NCBI GenBank assembly: GCA_000531095.1
Contig: HG799465.1
Coordinates: 486,354 to 550,353 of the forward strand
Direction: 5' to 3'
DNA from: Gemmata massiliana
GTDB taxonomy: Bacteria; Planctomycetota; Planctomycetia; Gemmatales; Gemmataceae
DNA length: 64,000 nt
Positions 54,501 through 62,373 of the stretch are shown here, in pieces; position 1 is the first letter of the stretch, and every line of letters starts with the position of its first letter. The position numbers were made by a program, and so were the translations under genes. Below the pieces are notes generated by a model. That model was not told where the DNA came from. It searched no databases and saw only the letters and a list, made by a program, of their open reading frames with translations.

Positions 54501-54705
54501 ACGCGGGGCGGTAGTATTCGTAAGCGGCCTTCTCCCAGGTTTTCGCGTCCGCCCCTTTACCGAGTGAGCCGTACTCGCCGCCGTATTTGCGCACTCGCGC
54601 CAGGGCCTCGTCCGGGGGAATGTTCTTCCCGCTATCCCCCGCGCACCCGATGACGAGCGCCGCGGACAGTGCCACCAACAACCCCAGGGTAGTCGTCTTG
54701 CGCAT
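51445..54705 (-). CDS. Membrane-bound di-heme cytochrome c lipoprotein, 3' end disrupted
   Basis: The 1086-residue protein starts with a lipoprotein signal (MRKTTTLGLLVALSAALVIG, Cys21). Two CxxCH heme sites follow: SCGFCHIAPHP (about residue 278) and GCIACHSSVQPG (about 559). A charged Lys/Glu/Pro linker (about 500-530) separates the two heme parts. The last 220 residues contain four membrane helices (for example FWMSVLPWVPALAFLLLGIL). The final residues after TREQKLEAL are translated from an antisense insertion, and the normal C-terminus lies out of frame downstream. Hemes and membrane part are intact. It precedes the GMC gene and is its likely electron acceptor (inferred). Confidence 0.8.
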   Translation of the reverse strand: MRKTTTLGLLVALSAALVIGCAGDSGKNIPPDEALARVRKYGGEYGSLGKGADAKTWEKAAYEYYRPASLNYFEDMDAMGTTDVVGAKKLALSPEAIKGRNAWVIWTAGNEAWWNWLAQYGYGTIDLLKLVDHTNRNVRFSRTGLMNEPATRPPTDAETEKTYGVRFARPGTTDSPAPGGKIHVEYRKDRDGWHPSSSFDPEKPYSDGGYNKSEPEHRYPVYGYPSGVVGLRLFPNPDFTKDAAARWNPKLYYEDSDEGRKYAKQPDTIRPYRVGMSCGFCHIAPHPLNPPADANAPEWANLSNNIGNQFMRIRAVFGNTLKPDNYLYHVFDSQLPGAVDTSGYPSDNNNNPNTINSFFGLAGRLNRAQHIPKETISADTLTYLRTYVDPKFESPRNVPRVLLDGSDSVGVHIALSRVYLNIGTHHQQWIRTQNPLIGFRKQEPFKLHDIAENSLYWHATLLRIDPMAAFFTASTDPMRLKDVVRPAAPNEAQALDKLLKENLRGTGLPWYTAAKTEPEPKKDDAKKDVPPKKAEPEKSLPIVGGAGDYAKGRQVFAKGCIACHSSVQPGDLIYLEQKLVAGPGRERLPALGELPPDWEMRPPAEREQLLAKALAPRQTLRLTEADRARLARGDGELPPAYKQWADAAVHYPEFWEYTAKVRDKNGQVVKDSAGKEQVTTVHNFLSIDERVSITLPHTNSGRAVATNALHGNVWEDFASETYKELAPVGAIRYHDPFSGAEKTYTPPGGGPGYYRVPTLISIWATAPFLHNNSRGMFNNDPSAAGRLKVFDDAIARHLSPELNRVPSKQVYWSGEGNERTIDDGWYSGKSGDQVTDTTKSAARRATDNGWIWRTTDESWLQFEGPHVPTLVGGVLGLSPFWMSVLPWVPALAFLLLGILLLLSERLIVVRERYFAWLWWLLAPIWWIVGFVGIVLAIGGTVFVLHRFWPFVMLLDVATQESIWGLRFLAVVLPFVLFGSLALLFTIHRIRAGSPRRRIGQFVGAVCLVLALVSALSFGRFLSGRGEGVRLGPIPEGVPINIIANTNPNATREQKLEALTARPSSPVTSGGRFSRIACKKSRIWSMW

Positions 54706-55394
54706 GAAATTCGGCTCGTCGGTTGAGTGGTTCTGTTAAACGTTTCGATCCGTGCGATCACACATTCGGAGACGGGCTTCTCGGGGTGGATGGGGCCCAC
54801 CCATACAAGCGACGCCCGTGCTCGCGCGGACCAATAAAAATGACATTTTTGAGAACGTGACCGCAGGTACCCGTGCGGCACTTGACGCGCTCTTGGCTGG
54901 AGGTTGGTCGTGCCACGTCGATCTGCTAATTTTCTGGGCGAGTTGACTTGATGCCTATCTTCTCTAACGTGCGTGTCGTTCCATTCCGGACAACAAAGTG
55001 CGGTACCCGTTCGGAACTGAACACAAGGTGAGAATTGATGAACTGACTGCGCCGAATCACTTACTTCCCCTAAGTTAGGGGCAATACGAGAAAGGGATGA
55101 ATCGTGTAGCGAGCCCCGTCGCACTATTCGACCGACATGGTCCGACTAATTTTAGATAAACTAAGACGCAAAGATCAGGCGGCGCGGGACGTACTTACGG
55201 CCGGTAGCATTTGTTTAAGGGTGCCGGCTCTCCGTCGACAGGGACGCACCGTAAAGTGAGTTTGGTCCACAGGCGCGAGGAGATCTTACACCCGGCTCGC
55301 TTGAAGCGAGTACCACGCGGTGTCGGTTCTCCAACTCGGTCCTATCGCTGCGTCGGTTGGGACCTCGGTGTTCAGGGCGCGGCCCCGTGCGGAC
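54706..55394. other. Intergenic region upstream of the cytochrome gene
   Basis: No gene, repeat or RNA was recognised in these 690 bases. Parts (54830-54960, 55130-55170) are less GC-rich than the genes, and the promoter of the leftward cytochrome-GMC-patatin block should lie near 54710-54850. A specific promoter cannot be assigned. Confidence 0.4.
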
Positions 55395-56290
55395 TTAGTG
55401 GCACACAGCAAGAGGGCGACGTAGGCCCCTTTTTAGCAACCGCTGCTCGGCGTGGCACAGGGTCGGATCGACCGCCGTCAGGAACACGCGGTCCGCGGCG
55501 AACTCCGGCGCGGACATGCGGACCATCATGTTCAGCCTGGCCTTCGCCATGTTCGTGTGGGGGTGGCGCCCGTTCTTTTCGCTCGCGAGCTGCCCCTCCA
55601 CCGCGGACACCATCACCGCGAACCGGTCACGCGGCGGGCCGGCGCGAAATAGAGGCCGCAGGGCTCGCAAAAGTAAGAACGGTGCCAGACAATTCACCGC
55701 GTGAACTTCGACCAGTTCGACGGTGCTCACGTCCTCGTGGGCCAAGCCCCAACTGTTCTCTGCACGCAAATCCAGTGGTTCACCGTCGGGAGCCAGTTGC
55801 CCCGGGAAACGCTTCGGTGACCTCGTCGCCCGCAACGAGCGGAAGGAGCGCGAGTTTCGCGTGCCAGTTCGCACTCGCGAGTGTCGCGTCCGAAGCGGGA
55901 ATCAGCGCGCCCGAGTTTACGACTGGGGCGAGCATTTCGCGCGCGAGGACGGGCAGGCTCGCGCGCGAAATGCTCGCCCGCAACGAGTGCGTGGTAGTAA
56001 GCGGGCGGGCGGCGAACTGTTTGCGGCGTTCGCCACAAAGATGTCGAGGTGGCTCACCTGCTGAGCAAGAGAGGTCGCGAACCGGCGCGCCGCGTCCTTC
56101 GGGAACCGTGTGGTCGCGACGACGTCCGCGCCGGCACGCAGGAGCTTCGGAACGGTGTGATCCGACTCGACCAAAATCGGGTCGTTTGAGGGCCACGAAC
56201 CGGGCACGCACTTGCGTGCGTGCAAAACGTCCCCGCAGCTTTGAGTTGCTGCGAATCGGGCACGGCAGAAGCATCGGACATAGCCGCCAC
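55395..56290 (-). pseudogene. Short-chain dehydrogenase/reductase, multiply frameshifted
   Basis: Pieces of one SDR protein appear in order but in changing minus-strand frames. They are KLLRAGADVVATTRFPKDAA (about 56.15 kb), HLDIFVANAA, QTVRRPPAYYHALVAGE, LALLPLVAGDEVTEAFPG and QLAPDGEPLDLRAENSWGLA. The long final part is VELVEVHAVNCLAPFLLLRA followed by MAKARLNMMVRMSAPEFAAD to the end near 55.4 kb. At least three frame changes are needed and a 22-bp palindrome sits inside. The gene cannot make an intact product. A rightward open frame over the same stretch is its shadow. Confidence 0.75.
55926..55979. repeat. 22-bp perfect palindromic element inside the SDR remnant
   Basis: Arms at 55926-55947 and 55958-55979 (GGGCGAGCATTTCGCGCGCG... 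and its complement) enclose a 10-base spacer. The element interrupts the SDR homology and may be a short palindromic repeat that contributed to its decay. Confidence 0.75.
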
Positions 56291-57013
56291 TATAACGCGA
56301 CGGAACACGTCAGCAAACGAATGGGTTATTACGGGATTGAGTGCGGAAGAATTGCAGTGAGATAAGCAGCAGAAATAAAAGAACCGGCCGCAATATACCG
56401 AACTGTCGCCCAATCAGTTCGGGAACCGCGGCCGGTCTGTAGACATACTACGCCACATCACCCCACAGAGTCAAACTTCCGACGACGGAAAGCCCGACGC
56501 ATTTTCCTAACGTGTCGGATTCCAAGACGGCCTTCACAGCGCCTAATTTTCCCTCACTATTTCGAGTCAAAATCGTAAATACCAACTCCAATTCAACTTG
56601 CAACTAATTTAGCATTTATTTTCGTCGGTGGTACGGGTCGTGCTTTTAGCTGATGCGTCGCCCAGGATCGCCCAAAAGAATCGCCCAATTTTCGCCCAGA
56701 ACTGGTTCGCCCACGGCCCGAAGTCGCCCAGATTTTTCGCCCACGGTTCGCCCGAGTTCGCCCGCCTGCAGTCGCCCGATCGCCCAAAAGTGTGTCGCCC
56801 TCGCCCAAAGTAACCCGGTCGCGCCCACGACCGGGTTTCATGTGAACAACCCAACATCATCGATATTCCGTTCCGGGTCGCCCTCGGAACCCCGCCCGCG
56901 TCGGGCGCCCGTTCGCCCACCACCCGACGCGGGCGGTTTCGTTTTCACCGGTCCACGATCTCCCAGCCACAACCAAACCCACGCCAGAAACAAGTCACAG
57001 CAGAAGTTGAAGC
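56291..57013. other. Non-coding region with hairpins and motif array
   Basis: No intact gene is visible. The stretch 56440-56640 is comparatively AT-rich and shows nothing recognisable. It is followed by the TCGCCC array (56658-56806), a hairpin AACCCGGTC/GACCGGGTT (about 56812-56838), and a larger stem CCCGCGTCGGG/CCCGACGCGGG (about 56895-56938) followed by TTTCGTTTT on the plus strand. Confidence 0.5.
56658..56806. repeat. Array of 13 TCGCCC motifs at helical spacing
   Basis: TCGCCC (mostly TCGCCCA) starts at 56658, 56668, 56681, 56692, 56707, 56724, 56737, 56748, 56758, 56772, 56780, 56795 and 56801. Two more occur at 56878 and 56913. Spacings run from 6 to 17 with a mean near 12 bases. 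All copies are on the same strand and the intervening bases are not conserved, unlike a tandem duplication. Confidence 0.8.
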
Positions 57014-58798
57014 TCAGGGCTTCTTCAGTGGTTCGATGGGGACTTCAAAGGTGAGCGGCTTCACCTGCGCGCCCCGCCAGTCCTTGAAATGAACGGTCAC
57101 TTTCGCCTTACCCTCTCCCGCGTCGTCGGGGACCGGCAGATCATCAGAGAACAAGTCATCTCCGGAACCGCGCTTTGTCAGCGGGATCTGGACTTGGATC
57201 GCCTTCCCCCCGACCTGTTTGTTCGGGAACTCGATGTCCGCGATCGGGTGAATGTCGTCGGGGATGCCGCGGAACGGATTCAGCCACGCCCCCGCCCATT
57301 TGCCCACCCCGTCAGTCCCCACGCGGACGATAAGTTGCCCCGGTTTGTCACCACGCGGGAGAGCGTAGTCGGGTACCCAGGGATGAAACGCGAGCGGGCC
57401 GTTCAGGTGAACGATCGGGGCGTCCTTCGGCCGGTCACCGAAGCTGAATGCGTACTCGGTCGCCTGAATGTACTTCCCGTTCACTTCGGCCCAGATGCCG
57501 TATCGCTCGCTCATGTCCTCGCTTTTTTCAGCGTAGACCACCCACAGATTGTGTTTCGTCTTTCCGTCGCGTTCGGTGATGGTGCCGACTTTGAACGGAG
57601 CTTTCAGCAAGGTGGTACCCGTGCGGGTCTCGTTTTTCTCCGAGGCATCATCGAACCGAGCTAGGTCGTTCGTCGCGACGACGCGGTCGTCCTCTTCCGT
57701 GAGATCACCGTTCCCGTTTCGGTCGACGTAGAGGTTGTCACCGTCGTGAACGAGCCAAACGCGGGTCTTCGCCTCGGGGCCAAATACGAGCAGGCAATAC
57801 TTGGGAGTCTTGGACGTGTACTTCGGCTCCTTCGCGATCGTGCGCTCGATCTTGCCGAGATCGCTCCCAGCTCCCTTCTCCGGCGCGGGAGAATCGGGCT
57901 TCGGCGCATCTACCACCGCGCGTTGCGTCGGCCCTTCGGGGACGGCCGAGGAAAAGCCGATTCCCGCCCAGGTGCCGAATGCCGCGATCCCAAGCAGGAC
58001 CGTCGTCACGATTTTGAGTTTGGCCGCAGACATTGTTTTCACTCCTTCCGCCAGAGCGGAAACGGGAGCCGAAACAGCGGGCAGGTGCGTCCCCACCCGC
58101 ACTGTTACAGCACCAACTGTTGAAACCAGAAGTGCGGGAGTAACGGCCGTTGCTGACCCACCGGTGAAGAGGGCGGCGACGAGCACCCCGGATAGTGTCA
58201 GCCCGCGAACCGAGAGGCGGGCACCGAGCCGTTCCCGAGCCTGTTCCAGTCGACTTTTCAGCGTGCTCTCTGGCCACCCGAGCCGAGTAGCCGCTTCGTC
58301 CCGCGTGAGCCCTTCGAGGTAGCAAAGAACGAGCGGCACGCGGAACTTGTCGGGGAGCCGTGCGAGTTCCGCGTCGAGGACGTCGCTCGCTTCTCGCACG
58401 GTGAGTTGGTCGAGCGGGTCCGCGTGTACCCGATCAGCGGCCCGCTCTTCGTGCTTCCGGCGGCGAGCGGCTGCGACCCGCAGCTTCTGCGCGGTCCGAT
58501 ACGCAACGCTGTGGAGCCACCCGCCTACCGACTCTCGCGGGCGAAGCGAGGCGGCCGCACGAGCCAGCGCGAGGAAGACCGCTTGGAATGCGTCCTCGGC
58601 GTCTTGCTGGTGCCGGAGAACACGAAGGCACACACCCAGGACCATCGCCCCGTGCCGGCGGACTAGTGCCGCGGTCGCGGTTTCGTCGCGTGCGGCGATC
58701 CGAACGAGGAGCTCCCGGTCCGCGACGCGGGTGTCTTCGGTCGCCTGCGCCAGCCCTCGGATGTACCGGAGGGTCGGGTTCGTTTGGGCCTTCCGCAT
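57014..58798 (-). CDS. ECF sigma factor fused to membrane-anchored extracytoplasmic domain, 594 aa
   Basis: Residues 25-190 form an ECF sigma factor: region 2 (ALVRRHGAMVLGVCLRVL, QDAEDAFQAVFLALAR) and region 4 (LPDKFRVPLVLCYLEGLTRD, ESTLKSRLEQARERL). Hydrophobic stretches follow at about 200-220 and 263-285 (KIVTTVLLGIAAFGTWAGIG). The remaining 300 residues are a beta-rich domain with an EF-hand-like loop (DRNGNGDLTEEDD), likely outside the membrane. ATG at 58798 follows GAGGAAC. Such sigma-membrane-sensor fusions are typical of planctomycetes. The regulon is unknown. It is divergent from a second fusion of the same design. Confidence 0.85.
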   Translation of the reverse strand: MRKAQTNPTLRYIRGLAQATEDTRVADRELLVRIAARDETATAALVRRHGAMVLGVCLRVLRHQQDAEDAFQAVFLALARAAASLRPRESVGGWLHSVAYRTAQKLRVAAARRRKHEERAADRVHADPLDQLTVREASDVLDAELARLPDKFRVPLVLCYLEGLTRDEAATRLGWPESTLKSRLEQARERLGARLSVRGLTLSGVLVAALFTGGSATAVTPALLVSTVGAVTVRVGTHLPAVSAPVSALAEGVKTMSAAKLKIVTTVLLGIAAFGTWAGIGFSSAVPEGPTQRAVVDAPKPDSPAPEKGAGSDLGKIERTIAKEPKYTSKTPKYCLLVFGPEAKTRVWLVHDGDNLYVDRNGNGDLTEEDDRVVATNDLARFDDASEKNETRTGTTLLKAPFKVGTITERDGKTKHNLWVVYAEKSEDMSERYGIWAEVNGKYIQATEYAFSFGDRPKDAPIVHLNGPLAFHPWVPDYALPRGDKPGQLIVRVGTDGVGKWAGAWLNPFRGIPDDIHPIADIEFPNKQVGGKAIQVQIPLTKRGSGDDLFSDDLPVPDDAGEGKAKVTVHFKDWRGAQVKPLTFEVPIEPLKKP

Positions 58799-58951
58799 CG
58801 TTCGTTCCTCGTCCGCACTGCTTGTAGTTTCCCCGCCAACAAAGAACGGCGGAACAATTCCGGGTATTTGACCGTCCGGACCGGAACCGGGCGCGCGAAG
58901 ATAAATTTTCGAGAGCTGTAGGAATTTTCTCGGTGCGGGAACTTATCCGCG
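58799..58951. promoter_or_regulatory. Divergent promoter region of the two ECF fusions
   Basis: The 153-base gap separates the two head-to-head sigma-fusion genes and must hold both promoters. It is locally AT-richer (GATAAATTTTCGAGAG, GTAGGAATTTTC). No pair of -35/-10 elements can be assigned with confidence. Autoregulation by the encoded sigmas would be expected for ECF systems. Confidence 0.4.
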
Positions 58952-60745
58952 ATGATAACGGCCCTGCTACATGCGGTGACTCGAAAGATCGAGGCGATCA
59001 CCCCCGATGCGGAGTTGCTCGCCCGGTTCGTTCGGGAGCGCGACGAGCCCGCGTTCGAGGAGATCGTGCGCCGGCACGGACCGCTCGTGTGGGCCGTGTG
59101 TCGCCAGTTGCTTCCTCACAATGCCGACGCCGAGGACGCATTCCAGGCGGTCTTCCTCGCACTGGTACGTTCGGCACCGCGCATACGCAACGGTCGCACG
59201 ATACCGGCGTGGTTGCACGGAGTCTCGATCCGCGTCGCGACACGGGCGAAACGGGAGTTCGCGCGCCGGCGAGCGCGCGAGCGCAACGCGGCCCACTCCG
59301 AAGCCGCTCCGTCGGTGTCGGACGCGGCGTGGGGCGCGCTCGTCGCGACCGTTCACGAAGAAGTACAGCAACTCCCGGAAGCGGAACGAACCGTGTTCGT
59401 GCTGTGCGAACTCGAAGGCGTTTCGCAGTCGGACGCGGCCACTCGACTCGGCTGGCCGCTCGGTTCGGTGTCGGGACGGTTGTGCAAGGCGCGGCAGTTC
59501 TTGTTGAGCCGGCTCACTGCTCGCGGGGTCGCGCCCGCGGCCGTGGTGGGCATCGGACTGACCGCCGGCGCCGCGAGCGCGCTGCCGGCCAAATTGTTTA
59601 ACGCGGTGAAAACGTTTCCCGTCTCGCCGGTCGCGGCATCGAGTACCGCGACCGCGCTGGCTCGTGGACTTACGGAGGGTGTGACGATGCGAATGAAGCT
59701 GTTTGCGGCTACCGGGGTAGTCGCGCTGGTCTTCGGATTAACGGGCGGCGCGGTCTGGGTGTCGAAAGTCGACGCCCAGCAACCCGGGGGTGGCCCCGGT
59801 CGTCCCGGGCCAGGAGCCGGATTTCCTGGCGCGCCCGGTGGCGCACCTCCGGGACTCGGTGGTCCTGGGGTGGGAGCCGGTGGCCCTCCTCCGGGCGCGG
59901 GCGCTCCTGGAGCGGGAGGATTGCCTCCGGGTGCTCCGGGCGGGGTTACGGGTTTTAGTCCTGGAATGCCGGGTATGCCGGGACCGGGAGGCTCGGCAGT
60001 AGCTCCCAAAACGGTATGGGACTACAAGTTCGTAGACGTGAATAACGACCGCAGGGACTTCGAGAAGGTCATCACGCAGCACGGCAAAGACGGGTGGGAA
60101 TTCTGCTCGTCCAACCTCTTCGGGCAAAATGATTTGGTACTCGTCTTCAAGAAGCGGAAGGGCGGAGATCCGACTCCCGTCTTCGGTGGCATGCCGGGAC
60201 CAGTTATGATGGGTCCGGGCGGTATGCTCGGAGTCCCCGGCTCGGGGCCGGGAATCGGCGGGCCAATGCCAATGGACGGCTCCAGGTTGCCGGGTGGCCG
60301 TGGGGCCGGGCCGATGGGACCGGGAAGCGGGCCGGCGCCGGGAGCAGAAGGATCGGGAGGAACGCTCGGCGGATTGCCGGGCACCGGCGGTGCCAGTGTG
60401 GGCGCGGGATTGAAAGTGGTCGTGCCAATGGGACCGGGAAGTGAACCGACACCGGGGGCCGAAGGATCGGGGCCACTGTTCGGTGGATTGCCGCGCAGCG
60501 GTGTAGGCATGATTCCATACCGCGATCGTATCGGTCCGGGCTTGAACGTGGTCATACTGAAACACGCGATCGCGGAAGAACTGGTGCCGGTGCTGAAGAA
60601 AGTGTTTCCGAACGCGGAGATCACCGCCGAAGCCCGAACGAACCAGTTGATCGTCCGGGCCGATACGGAACTGTTTCAGGAGGTGTCGAAGTTGCTCGAA
60701 AAGCTCGACGTAGACATTCCGACCGGAAACCGCCCGCGCAAATAG
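58952..60745 (+). CDS. ECF sigma factor fused to Gly/Pro-rich region and secretin-like domain, 597 aa
   Basis: The first 185 residues are an ECF sigma factor (FEEIVRRHGPLVWAVCRQLL, NADAEDAFQAVFLALVRSA, AERTVFVLCELEGVSQSDAA). Membrane-prone segments lie near 190-210 and 245-270. A glycine/proline-rich region spans about 270-500, interrupted by a DUF4177-like unit (YKFVDVNNDRRDFEKVITQH). The end (about 530-592: LNVVILKHAIAEELVPVLKK, RTNQLIVRADTELFQEVSKL) resembles the N-domains of secretins. One chain thus joins a cytoplasmic transcription factor to an envelope-type interaction domain. ATG is at 58952. Confidence 0.83.
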   Translation: MITALLHAVTRKIEAITPDAELLARFVRERDEPAFEEIVRRHGPLVWAVCRQLLPHNADAEDAFQAVFLALVRSAPRIRNGRTIPAWLHGVSIRVATRAKREFARRRARERNAAHSEAAPSVSDAAWGALVATVHEEVQQLPEAERTVFVLCELEGVSQSDAATRLGWPLGSVSGRLCKARQFLLSRLTARGVAPAAVVGIGLTAGAASALPAKLFNAVKTFPVSPVAASSTATALARGLTEGVTMRMKLFAATGVVALVFGLTGGAVWVSKVDAQQPGGGPGRPGPGAGFPGAPGGAPPGLGGPGVGAGGPPPGAGAPGAGGLPPGAPGGVTGFSPGMPGMPGPGGSAVAPKTVWDYKFVDVNNDRRDFEKVITQHGKDGWEFCSSNLFGQNDLVLVFKKRKGGDPTPVFGGMPGPVMMGPGGMLGVPGSGPGIGGPMPMDGSRLPGGRGAGPMGPGSGPAPGAEGSGGTLGGLPGTGGASVGAGLKVVVPMGPGSEPTPGAEGSGPLFGGLPRSGVGMIPYRDRIGPGLNVVILKHAIAEELVPVLKKVFPNAEITAEARTNQLIVRADTELFQEVSKLLEKLDVDIPTGNRPRK

Positions 60746-60750
60746 CGTGG

Positions 60751-61740
60751 TTACCAACGGAACACGGACCGAACCTCGGGATTCACCACTTTCTCCGTCG
60801 GCCACTCCCCGCGGCGCAGCGACGCGATCGCTTCCGCCGCGGACCGAGCCATGTCTTCGAGCGAGCGCACGTCCACACCCGCCGCGTGCGGCGTCAACAC
60901 AACGTTCGGCAGCGTGCGGAGCGGGTTATCGGCCGGCGTCGGCTCCACCTCGAACACGTCCAGCCCGGCCCCACCCAAGTGCCCGTCACGGAGCGCCGGG
61001 ACGAGATCGGCTTCGCACACCAACCCGCCACGCGACGTGTTCACCAGCACCGCGCCCGGCTTCATCTGCGCCAGCGTGTTGCGGTTGATGACGTGTCGTG
61101 TCTCCGCGGTGAGCTGTAAGTGCAGCGAGAGGAAATCAGACTCCGCGAGCAGGTGGTCAAACGACACAAGTTCGATCCCGTGGGCGATACAGAACGCGGT
61201 ATCCGGGAACGGATCGTAGGCGATTACCCGCATCTCGAACGCGGCCGCGCGCGTCGCAACCGCTTTCCCAATGCGCCCCAACCCGGCCAACCCGAGCGTG
61301 AGCCCGCGCAGAGGGGTGCTCATGAGCCGGTTCCACCCGCCGGAAGCTAAAGCCGCGTGGCGCGCGGGGACGTGCCGCGTGAACCCGAGCATGAGCGCGA
61401 ATGCGTGTTCGGCGACCGACCCCTGATTGGTGCCCGGCGCGATCGTGACCGCCACCCCGCCGGCCGTGGCCGCGGGCAAATCAACCGCGTCGTAGCCAAC
61501 GCCCACGCGAGCAATCACACGCAACTGAGGATTCGCGGCCAGCACCCGCGGCGAGTACGGCTCGGACCCGGCGACGACTGCCTCGACGCCGTGGAGGGCG
61601 ACGAGCAGTTCATCCTCGGTCGGCATGTTCACTTCGGCCGGCGGAAGAACGGCGACATTCAGGCCAGCCCCTTCGAGTACGTTGCGGAACTTGTCTGCGA
61701 ACTTGGCCACTTCGCGCGGGGAGATCAGCACCGTGGGCAT
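60751..61740 (-). CDS. D-2-hydroxyacid dehydrogenase (phosphoglycerate dehydrogenase-like)
   Basis: The 329-residue NAD-dependent enzyme has the split substrate domain and the nucleotide-binding motif GLGRIGKAVATRA. The catalytic Arg is in VNTSRGGLVCEADL, the Glu is in GLDVFEVEPTP, and the His is in LTPHAAGVDV. AGTNQGSVAEHAFAL-type sequence (PGTNQGSVAEHAFAL) is the conserved second signature. It reduces or oxidises a D-2-hydroxy acid. It lacks the C-terminal ACT/regulatory domain of long SerA, so serine synthesis is possible but not certain. Confidence 0.88.
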   Translation of the reverse strand: MPTVLISPREVAKFADKFRNVLEGAGLNVAVLPPAEVNMPTEDELLVALHGVEAVVAGSEPYSPRVLAANPQLRVIARVGVGYDAVDLPAATAGGVAVTIAPGTNQGSVAEHAFALMLGFTRHVPARHAALASGGWNRLMSTPLRGLTLGLAGLGRIGKAVATRAAAFEMRVIAYDPFPDTAFCIAHGIELVSFDHLLAESDFLSLHLQLTAETRHVINRNTLAQMKPGAVLVNTSRGGLVCEADLVPALRDGHLGGAGLDVFEVEPTPADNPLRTLPNVVLTPHAAGVDVRSLEDMARSAAEAIASLRRGEWPTEKVVNPEVRSVFRW

Positions 61741-61984
61741 TCTTGCACGTCCAATTGGAAGAGTTGAGGGCGCCCGGGTTGCGCCCGGGTCGCGTTGGTA
61801 TAGGAGAAGGTCGGAGGAGCACTACCGTACCCGGTTTGGCGAGCACGCGGGAGCCTTTTTTGCGTGCCACCAGCCACAAAACAGCGCGGGCCGGGAATTA
61901 CTCCCGGCCCGCGTGCGACCAAATGTTCCATGTTCCCGTAGCGTCTACTTCTCAACCTGATTCGCGGAAGACTCACGGCACCGC

Positions 61985-62070
61985 CGGGATAACCCTAAAG
62001 TTATTTCGGAGTCAAACCACGTTTCGAGAGGTTGTGCCAGCGACTCCGGAATAACTTTAGGGTTATCCCG
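61985..62070. repeat. 29-bp inverted repeat with TAACCCTAAAGTTATT core
   Basis: Arms 61985-62013 and 62042-62070 match with a single mismatch around a 28-base loop. The arm sequence (CGGGATAACCCTAAAGTTAT...) is strikingly AT-rich for this genome, suggesting a foreign or mobile palindromic element. Confidence 0.82.
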
Positions 62071-62269
62071 GAAGCAGTGCTGGAACAGCCTTCCCCGAGA
62101 CGAGTGCCGAGCAACTTTCTCGGACGACGCAACATCGTCCTGTCGCAGAGCGACGAGCTAAACACAACCGGGAACTAGGACAAAGTACCCCGGCGGAAGC
62201 GGTAGTGCAATCGCCGGGGTACTGGCTCAGGGCTGTTTTAATGTGTGGAAGTGGGCCGGTACTGGCGCC

Positions 62270-62333
62270 CACCCGCTCGTTAACACTCGCGGTTCGCCGG
62301 AGTCTCTTGGCGAACCGCGATAACGAGCGGGTG
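62270..62333. repeat. Second inverted repeat before the DUF1571 gene end
   Basis: CACCCGCTCGTTAAC...CGCGGTTCGCC (62270-62298) pairs with GGCGAACCGCG...AACGAGCGGGTG (62309-62333) around a 10-base loop with a small bulge. It lies about 40 bases past the stop of the leftward DUF1571 gene and may serve as its terminator, though no U-run follows. Confidence 0.75.
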
Positions 62334-62373
62334 GAGTGACGCAACCGAGAGAACTCAACAGCCCGGTATCGGC

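Larger units (their letters stand above)
61741..62373. other. Gene-free stretch with three inverted repeats
   Basis: No coding region was found. It holds a hairpin CGCGGGCCGGG/CCCGGCCCGCG (61885-61913) and two large imperfect palindromes listed separately (61985-62070 and 62270-62333). The promoter of the leftward dehydrogenase gene should be near 61745-61850. Confidence 0.55.

Noticed and set aside
55211..56365. Rightward open frame of 384 codons
   Set aside because: It overlaps the minus-strand SDR remnant, has low-complexity Arg/Ser/Pro content and no ribosome-binding site.
56658..56806. CRISPR-like reading of the TCGCCC motifs
   Set aside because: Repeats are only six to seven bases with variable short spacing and no cas gene is in the window.
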